Of a stretch of 64,000 nt of DNA, positions 56,960-64,000 are shown one piece after another. Position numbers and translations under genes: made by a program. Positions within the stretch are counted from its first letter, which is position 1; every line of letters begins with the position of its first letter. The notes under the pieces were generated by a model that saw nothing but the letters and a program-made list of their open reading frames with translations, searched no databases and had not been told where the DNA came from. Source of the DNA: Sesamum alatum (lineage: Eukaryota; Streptophyta; Magnoliopsida; Lamiales; Pedaliaceae); NCBI GenBank assembly GCA_034509735.1, contig JACGWO010000010.1:18489193-18553192 (forward strand), given 5' to 3'.

Positions 56960-58140
56960 ATTTGGAAGTAAACATGACACTCTGCTAGATTGGCCTGATC
57001 GACTTAGTAAATCAGGCCCTAATGAATTGTCGGTCATTTATTTGGGATTGATTGTGGGTGTCGATTGCGTCACATAACCGCCACATTGTATACGAATTTG
57101 GACCGTTTGTTGTATTTTATTCTTGGGAGTTAACAATGTTGTTTATTTATGAAAACTAATGTGCTTTATTATCTATTCTTCAAGTTTGCACGCGGTGGGG
57201 ACGTGAGGCAAAGCCTCGCCATCACGGGCATAGGTGAGGCCAGGCAGCTAGGGGAGCCGGATGCTTGTCAGAACAACCTGAATCTTTAGCCCCCCCTCCA
57301 TTGATGGATCTCTAACCGTTCCACAAGTTATCTTTTTTTTTTTTCCTTTACTCAGGTTGCTACATTGATTTGACATGATGAAAACTAAGAAGAAAACAAA
57401 AAGAAGAGACAAGAAGGCTAGGCAAATTTGAATCTAGAACTGTGAAGGAAAAGAAGCAGTGGAAGTTTAAATATTTTGGTAAGACAATTATGCAATGATC
57501 GAGATGAAAGAATCCTATATCAGAATACTAAATGGCAAAATCTTGCAAAGAAAATGTGATTTCATTCCTATTTATTATGCAAGTTGAGGGCTTGGGCTCC
57601 ATAGTCTAAGTGATTTTTAAGGGTAAATTACATTGACACCTCCTGAGGTTTGGTCCAATTACACAAACACCCCTTGTCTTTTGCGAAATTACAGCTACAC
57701 CCCCTGAGGGGTGTTAGTGTAATATTTTTCAGGAGGTATTAGTGTAAGTTTTGCCTTTAAATAGGGGGTGTAGTTGTAATGCAATTACAAGCTCAGTGGG
57801 TGTAGCTGTAATTTCTCAAAAGATAGGAGGTATTTGTGTAAATGGGCCTAACCTCAGGGGGTATCACTGTAATTTACCATTTTTTTAAATACTCATATCC
57901 TTGGTGTCTAGAATTAAGGGGTGACATAGATGATATAGTATATTAATCTACTTTTCATAAATAAATAGCGCAATAAGCTCCTAAGAATAAAATACAACAA
58001 GCAGTACACATGCATAGACAAGGTGACTTTTACATGGCGCAATTGATGCCGCCAATCAATCCCAAATAAATGATATGCAATTCATATAGGCTCGTTTGGT
58101 TCATGTGATAGAATTAGGTGTCATGGAATTGGGTGGGATG
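56960..58140. repeat. Long inverted repeat around a ~0.8 kb centre
   Basis: 57040-57170 and 57940-58080 are inverted copies: TCATTTATTTGGGATTGATT, TTGTTGTATTTTATTCTT and TTATTTATGAAAA recur as complements. Weaker matching extends outwards (CCTAATGAATTG, CATGACAC). The centre has a GC-rich hairpin-like patch (57190-57300, GTGAGGCAAAGCCTCGCCATCACG) and a MITE (57621-57878). Ends and duplication are not clear; an unidentified foldback transposon is likely. Confidence 0.55.
57621..57878. mobile_element. Mutator-type MITE, GGGTAAATTAC family
   Basis: GGGTAAATTACATTGACACC...GGGTATCACTGTAATTTACC; the interior pair TACAGCTACACCCCCTGAGG / inverted GGGTGTAGCTGTAATTTC. Flanks gatttttaa and atttttttaa are compatible with a 9-bp copy plus slippage. 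Confidence 0.65.
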
Positions 58141-58714
58141 GGAAACTGAATGATAATTAATCCCATTTTATATTATATGTTGTTTAGTTTGAGGTATTGT
58201 ACGTGGGATATTCCATCTGATAATATAATATGCTGGGTGGTTTAAGGGATTATAAAGTATGATTAAATGTAAAAAGTCTATTAAGGGTATCCTCTTTTAC
58301 GTTATTTACCTTTTTATATTGTATTTTGTTAATGATTACAATAAATAAAAAAAACCTCAAAATTATTCATTGAATTCAATTTTTTAAAATAAATTTAATT
58401 TATGGAATATTTTTTCCATATTTGATATGAAACAAGAGTTCAAAAGATGCATTCAAATTTAGTACCTAATCAAACTAATTTTCTTTTCAAAAGTCCAAAA
58501 AGAAAAGAAGTAATACTTTTTATAATATTTTATTATTTTATTATTATAATTTGAAATACGTTTTTTTAATCATGAAGGTGTTTCACAAATAACCAAAAAG
58601 ACAAAGTGAATAAAGTCAAAAGTCTTTCCGTTGTGAAATATGATTTGATATTGTTAAATATATGACCTATGATTTGATATGATTTCACATGTATTTAAGT
58701 AGTTGTCAACATTG
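58141..58714. other. AT-rich spacer
   Basis: The start (GGCTCGTTTGGTTCATG, 58089) has the look of a transposon terminus common in plant genomes, but no partner end is found. No gene. Confidence 0.35.
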
Positions 58715-60713
58715 TGTTTGAATAGGTCACTGTGAAGCCAATTAGATTGGACCTTTGTAACCAGTTTTTGACAATTTTGATGTAATATGATATTTACGTA
58801 TTGAATAAAAGTGATATTCAATTTCATGGCATGTAGTACTTTGTTATGTTCACTTCTATTTTTTCATTACTGTTAACTGCACAACAAAGCCCACAGACCG
58901 GATTTGTGGATCTAAGAAGCTGGACTGCGCATAGGTCGACAGTCATGAAGCCAGATTCTGTGGATCGGTCTGAAACGCTCTAAGTTGAGGATCTCGAGAT
59001 TGGGTATCGAGGGTCCGAGGGAGACTTGCACTAAGGATTGAAGCCGTATTTCATGGGCAGGAGATGTGGGTCGTCCATGCAATCTTAGTGGGTTGGCCGA
59101 CTCGGCAGTCGGCTGAGGTGACTCGCGAGAATCGTCATATGTAAGCTTGTAGGGACTTGGTCGGCATAACTGGGATTTCCGGCTTCGATAGTACGCGATT
59201 AGTACTCGGACTTGATGAACCATGATAGTCACATGCACACGATGCCTCTGTTGTAGATTTGGCAAGCAGCTACTATGTCGAAAGACATGGTTGTTATAAG
59301 CTCTATCTAGTGCAGTTAGAATGTGTAGTGAGGATGGTGTGTTCCAAGAAAGAATCCATCTCCGTCAGTGATCTGACAGTAGTGTCTCCTATACACTCTG
59401 AGACTCGTTTTCCCTTAGAATCTATGGCCACAGTGACTGAACAGCGGGATGGTATCCCCATTACGTATCAGTGAGGTAAAAGAGGGTCTTGATCCTTATG
59501 TATACATAGCTGCCTAGTCAAGGATGGGAACTGACGCCAATTCGATGCCCTAGACTATGGCCAGAAGACAGTAGATGGAAGGACCGTACTCGTATGCATT
59601 CGGGAGCCTAAATATTCATGCCATATCTTCACTTAGTCTATAGTGCCATGGACCATTTCTAGATGGCCACCCATGGTAATGGGCGAATTCTGATTATGGG
59701 ATAATCGGGAATTGACCCAAGTCTAGTTGAGGGTGAACCTAAAGGGTATCACACAATTCACTAGAAGTGAATGAATTAATTTGGAATTAATTCTAGGAAA
59801 TGAGATAATTTAATTAGATTAATTTATCTCTTGGAGTGTCAAGCTGTCATCGATTCATTGGATTAATCATGCTTCATTCATAAATTAGATTTATGAATTT
59901 AAGAGGTTGGGCTTTTCCCTCTTAATTAAATTAAAAGGATGAAATTATTTTATTGGGCTAAAGTATCAAATTGGATTTAATACATAGTCCATTGGACCTT
60001 TGGACTATTTAAATTAGATTCAAATGAGTCTTGTCCATAAAGCCCATCAAGAAGGGATAGGTGAGATTCAATCATGGAGAATGTGAGATGGATGGCTAGG
60101 ATTCATCGTACAAGTGTTGCGAGTTGTGTGTCTCCTTGGAGAAGTTTGAGTAGGTTATCTGACCTAGTCACATAAATACTCAAAACACACACACATGCAC
60201 ACACAATCAGCCTTGTGCACCCACAAACCGCCGCCCTCTCCTCCTCTCTCTTTTTCTCATCCAAAAGTGCTCTAGTTTTTCTTGATTTGATCAAGGAAGA
60301 ACTATGAAGAATTGATCTCGTTAATTCAGAATGTTTGGTCAATTGTTCTCTCGCTTTTAGATCTCTTGCTAGCACGAGGGTTCCAAGAATTCTGGTAGAT
60401 TGCATGGATGTTCTTTGGAGGTTCTCTACGAAGGGCCTCGGTGGTGGAAATCAACAACATACATTTAGACAGTGAAGAGAACTACAAGGGTGAGATTCTT
60501 TTTGCATTTTCTTTGCTCTCCTCATTTACCCTAGGGCCTCCATGAATCATATGCTTTTATTATTTCATTCATGAGATACACCAAACGCCCGGGAGAATCA
60601 AGGGAACACCCCTTGATCCGATTTTTAATATTGCATTTAAATTCTATTCTTCGCATGTTTTTGATTGTTTCCACGCTTCCGCCGCGTGACTCCCGGACCG
60701 ATCCACACTTTCA
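58715..60713 (+). mobile_element. Solo LTR (1999 bp) with 5-bp duplication
   Basis: TGTTTGAATAGGTCACTGTG...CCACACTTTCA, flanked by cattg at 58710-58714 and 60714-60718. Shares the family landmarks ACAAAGCCCACAGACCG, GACTTGCACTAAG, GTGACTCGCG, CTAGATGGCCACCCATGGTAA and CATGAGATACACCAAACGCC with the LTRs at 1-1880, 13140-15373 and 62325. No internal sequence, so a recombined solo LTR. Confidence 0.85.
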
Positions 60714-60779
60714 CATTGCTACTTTTTCATTTCTATATAAAGAGCGTCAAATTATAATGAAAACATAAATTAAAAGTAT

Positions 60780-61437
60780 TTAGGTAAAATTTTCACCCGT
60801 TGAATATTATCTAAAATGACAAATCAAAAATTGACCTATACAAAGAGATTTTTTCCTACAATGCCGAGTGGACGAAGACAAATGACACATGTGTTCATTG
60901 CCGTGAGAAAGGGCATTGGAAGATAGATTGCCCCAAATTCCTTTCTGACCAAGGTACATTTGTGGTTGAGGTTAATATGGTCACTAACTCTGCCTCTTGG
61001 GTATTGGATACCGGCTGTGGAGCTCACATTTATAATGACTCGCAGGTCCTAAAAAGAAGCAAAAAGCTAAGTAAAGGCGAAGTAGTCCTGAAGCTTGGCG
61101 ATGGCACGGCCGTTGCTGCAGAAGCAGTAGAAAAACGCCAGCTTAGTAGTTAGTGATCATATTAGGATAGAATTAGAGGATTGTTATTATGTACCTAGCA
61201 TGATAAAAAATATCATTTCCATTCCGTTTTTAGACAATAGTGGTTATGAATTTTCGATCAATAAAAATTGCTTTTATTTGATGAAAGGTGGAATTACACA
61301 TCTGCTTGGTACACTTTATAACGGTCTCTACATGTTGCAAAAGTCTAATTTCATTATGACTGCTCAACACAAACGCAAAATAGATAAACACAAGAATGCA
61401 CAATTGTGGTATGCAAGGTTAGGTAACAACTCTCGAG
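60780..61437 (+). pseudogene. copia gag-end/protease/pre-integrase fragment
   Basis: CCHC knuckle CVHCREKGHWKIDC is intact (60889-60930). Protease: WVLDTGCGAHIYND (61000-61040), then KGEVVLKLGDGTAVAAEAV. After a 1-base shift near 61130, CYYVPSMIKNIISIPFLD and FSINKNCFYLMKGG. The pre-integrase word LWYARLGN (61402-61425) is cut by the LTR at 61438. Upstream gag and downstream pol are absent from this side. Confidence 0.75.
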
Positions 61438-62324
61438 TGTTGGAATAGGTGACCAGAAAGCCAATAGGTTTGGCAATTTGTAACCTATCCGACAACTTGA
61501 TGTGAATGTAATATTATTATGTGATGAATAAGATAAGTATTCGTCACCAATGGTACCTTCTTTGTTGAGCTCATCTTACATTTGTTAAAACGGTGTTTAA
61601 CTTATATCGCAACAAAGCCCACAGACCATGGATAACAACTCGTGCAGTTGGGCCACGCATTGGATGGTGGTCATGAAACCAACTGATTAAGAGTTGGGTC
61701 TGAAACGTTCCAAGTCGAGGACCTCGAGACAGGGCATCGAGAGTCCTATTGAGACTTGCGTCAAGAGTCGTGTTCATTGGATGAGTGCTGTGTTTCATCG
61801 GCGACAAGCGTGGGACGCCTACACGATCTTGATGGGTTGGTCGACTGGGGTCGAGCCGACTGGACTGACTCGCGGGGATCATCATATGGAAGCCTTGGAG
61901 GCTTGGTCGGTATGATTGGTTTTCCCCGGTTCCGATAGTACGGGAGTAATCCTTAGACTTGAGGGATCATGGCAGTCGCGTGCACAGGACGACTGTATCT
62001 TGGATCTGGCGAGAGATAATCATTCTGTAAGATGATTATCATAAGCCTTGTCCAGTGCAGTCAGAATGTGTAGCGAGGACGGTGGATTCCAAGAAGAGGA
62101 TCCGTCCCCTGTCAGTATGTGACAGAGGTATCTCCTATGCACTCGGAGACACGTTCATGCTGTTTGAAGCTGTGGCCACAGTGGTTGGTCGAACAGGGAA
62201 TGGTTTCCTGTGTCGACACAATGAAGCATACGTGGTCTTGAGTATTAAGCATAGATGCCTAGTCAAGGATGGGAACCGACGCCTAATTCCATACCCTAGA
62301 CTAAGGCCGGGAGACGGTAGACGG
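61438..62324 (+). mobile_element. LTR, truncated by another LTR
   Basis: TGTTGGAATAGGTGACCAG start, preceded by tcgag. Very similar to the minus-strand solo LTR at 13140-15373, up to GACGGTAGACGG, where the next LTR begins; in the 13140 copy the sequence goes on with AAGGATCGTACC. The rest of this LTR presumably lies beyond the inserted one, outside the window. Confidence 0.8.
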
Positions 62325-64000
62325 TGTTAGAATAGGTGACCATGTAAGCCAATTTTGGCGGGTATATGTAACCTATGTCTAGACAATTATGGGTGTTTGA
62401 TAAATCATTGATGAATAAAGAAGTGAATTTCATTTGGCATTACTTTGTTTGTGTTCACTTTTCTATATCTGTTCACTACGCAAACAAAGCCCACGGACTG
62501 AGAATCAATTTCGGGGACTGGGACTACGCTTGGAGGTAGGTCCATGGAATCAGTCTTCCCGAATCAGTCCAGAAATCTCCAAGTCAAGGAATCCCGAAAA
62601 TGGGTACTGGGATTCCATTTGAGACTTGCACTAAGCACCTGCTGTCGTGTTTCATCGACGGGTGACGAGGGTCGTCTAAGCAGTGTTAGTGGGTTAGCAT
62701 GCGAGGACGCAGCTGACTGAGGTGACTCGCGGGAACCGTCTTACGGAGGACCTTGAGTATGGTCAGCAAGGTATGACGTGTATTCCCGGTTCCAACGGTA
62801 CAGGTCAAGTCCTTTGACTTGAGGAATTGCTGAGTTTACCTGTACATCAGGGCTGTATCTTAGATATGGTGAGAGATTGCCAGAATTCTCTTTGGTAGTC
62901 ATAAGCCATGTCTAGTGCAGTTCTGGTGTGCAAAGTGACAGTAGTTTCCAAGAAAGGATCTGTCTCCTGTCAATAGGTTTTGGCAGTTGAGTCTCATGTA
63001 TACTCTAGGTCTTGTCCCTAAAACTGTGGCCACAGTGACTGAACAGAAGGGAAGGATTCCCTTGCGGCGTTTAGTGAGGACAGACCGACACTTAGGTCCA
63101 AAATGGGTACCTGCATTTTCCGTGCCCTAGACTCTAAGTGATGAGACCGAAGACAGAAGGACAAGTGTACTGTTAGAGCCTAAATGTTCATCCCTGAATA
63201 TTTCACCTAGTCTCTAGTGCCATGGACCGTTGCTAGATGGCCACCCATGGTAACGGAAGGATTCTAGGAATCCGACCAAGTCTAGCTGAAAGGTGAACCT
63301 AAAGAGTCACACACTATCCACACACATTTAGATATTTAATTAAGAATTAAATATTGGAGTGAAGGAATGATTAAATTGGATTTAATCGGGTCCTTTATTT
63401 TTCTTGGAGAAATAATTCCTTCTATTAGATATAAGGAATTAAATTGATAAATTAGATTTATCAAAGGGATTTATTTAATGGGCTTAAATAATATTTATAT
63501 TTATTTTAGCCTCTTGGAAATATTTAAATAGGTTTTAAATATTCCATTAAATTAAATTAAATCAACGGTTGAGATCAATGGGAGAGATGGATGGCTAGGA
63601 TTGTTTTGACTAGGTCAAAACACTACTTTGACTAGGACTTTGACTAGGTCAAAATCCTAGTCAAATTAGAGTTCTTAAAAGAAGGAGTTTAAAGAGGATT
63701 AAACTCCTCTTCTATATAAACCCCTAGCATCCTACAAGTTGAAGCATGATGAAATTCCAACACACACAACACACACACACTCGGCTCTCTCTCCCTCCAT
63801 CTCGTCCGCCCTCTCTCTCTCTCACACTCCAAGAAATTATTTTCTTTGTTCTTTTGTTCTTGGAACATTAGAACTTGATGAATCAATACCGTTAATTCAT
63901 AACGTGTTGTTGATTCATCCACTCCAACATATTAACTTGTTCGTTGCTAGCACGACGTGCAAGATACGTGGGTGGATCGTGTGTCACGATTTGGAGGGTC
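62325..64000 (+). mobile_element. LTR inserted in an LTR, runs past window end
   Basis: TGTTAGAATAGGTGACCATG start at 62325. From 62444 it parallels 1-1600 closely, including TATATAAA at 63713-63720 and the W-box cluster (63603-63665). The right end is outside the window, so full element versus solo LTR cannot be told. Confidence 0.8.
63603..63665 (+). promoter_or_regulatory. W-box cluster in LTR U3
   Basis: TTTTGACTAGGTCAAAA, TTTGACTAGG and TTTGACTAGGTCAAAATCC followed by AGTCAAATT: six TTGAC cores on the two strands, upstream of TATATAAA at 63713. Mirrors 1184-1244. Confidence 0.5.

Noticed and set aside
56883..57077. Short plus-strand protein starting GIANPTLKDGIGTTG
   Set aside because: No recognisable family; lies in an arm of the inverted repeat, so more likely repeat DNA.
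1..64000. The LTRs at both window ends as the two ends of one giant element
   Set aside because: The left LTR is followed by BED-finger coding, not by a primer site, and the right one starts inside another LTR, so they are separate insertions.

Overview
This window looks like a transposon-rich intergenic stretch of a flowering-plant (eudicot) nuclear genome. It is AT-rich with long non-coding runs. It carries plant-type Ty1/copia, Ty3/gypsy and L1 retroelements, Helitrons, CACTA and Mutator-type MITEs, and one recognisable host gene with introns. I see no bacterial, organellar or viral gene block, no rRNA or tRNA, and no CRISPR array. The species cannot be fixed from the sequence alone.

Layout. 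1-1880: end of a ~2 kb LTR inserted in a BED-zinc-finger (hAT-type) coding fragment (1881-2128, minus), followed by a Mutator-type MITE. About 2750-9120: a decayed Tat-like Ty3/gypsy element on the minus strand (LTR, gag and protease-region remnants; RT, RNase H and integrase missing) with a degenerate plant mobile domain (PMD) gene on the opposite strand. 9166-11372: a 5' L1 fragment (plus). 11737-16224: a 3' L1 fragment (minus) split by a 2.2 kb solo LTR (13140-15373). 16770-17178: Helitrons.

17726-20373 (minus): the only host gene, a three-exon subgroup Ia bHLH transcription factor similar to bHLH96. It has a GA-repeat leader, a G-box upstream and a MITE in intron 2. An apparent 1-base insertion just before the exon 2 donor removes its last ~32 residues as read here.

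22164-26601: an old, stop-riddled Ty1/copia element. 26.6-35.6 kb: almost wholly MITEs and Helitrons, many nested, including a 1.26 kb palindromic element with a GC-rich core. 35.9-46.5 kb: an L1 element whose ORF1 is cut by a Mutator-type MITE and whose RNase H is cut by a 5.2 kb young-looking Ty3/gypsy chromovirus (41028-46251). 46.6-58.7 kb: AT-rich spacer with CACTA and Mutator MITEs, a decayed CACTA transposase, an LTR-like block and a long inverted repeat. 58.7-64.0 kb: three LTRs of the family seen at position 1, one of them a solo LTR, together with a copia gag/protease fragment they interrupt.

The layers give a relative insertion order. Target-site duplications and reading frames that rejoin when an insert is ignored identify host and guest. 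No novel cellular system is evident. The most interesting points are the bHLH frameshift, the antisense PMD gene, the W-box-rich LTR promoters, the GC-rich MULE core and the reading-frame-proven nestings.
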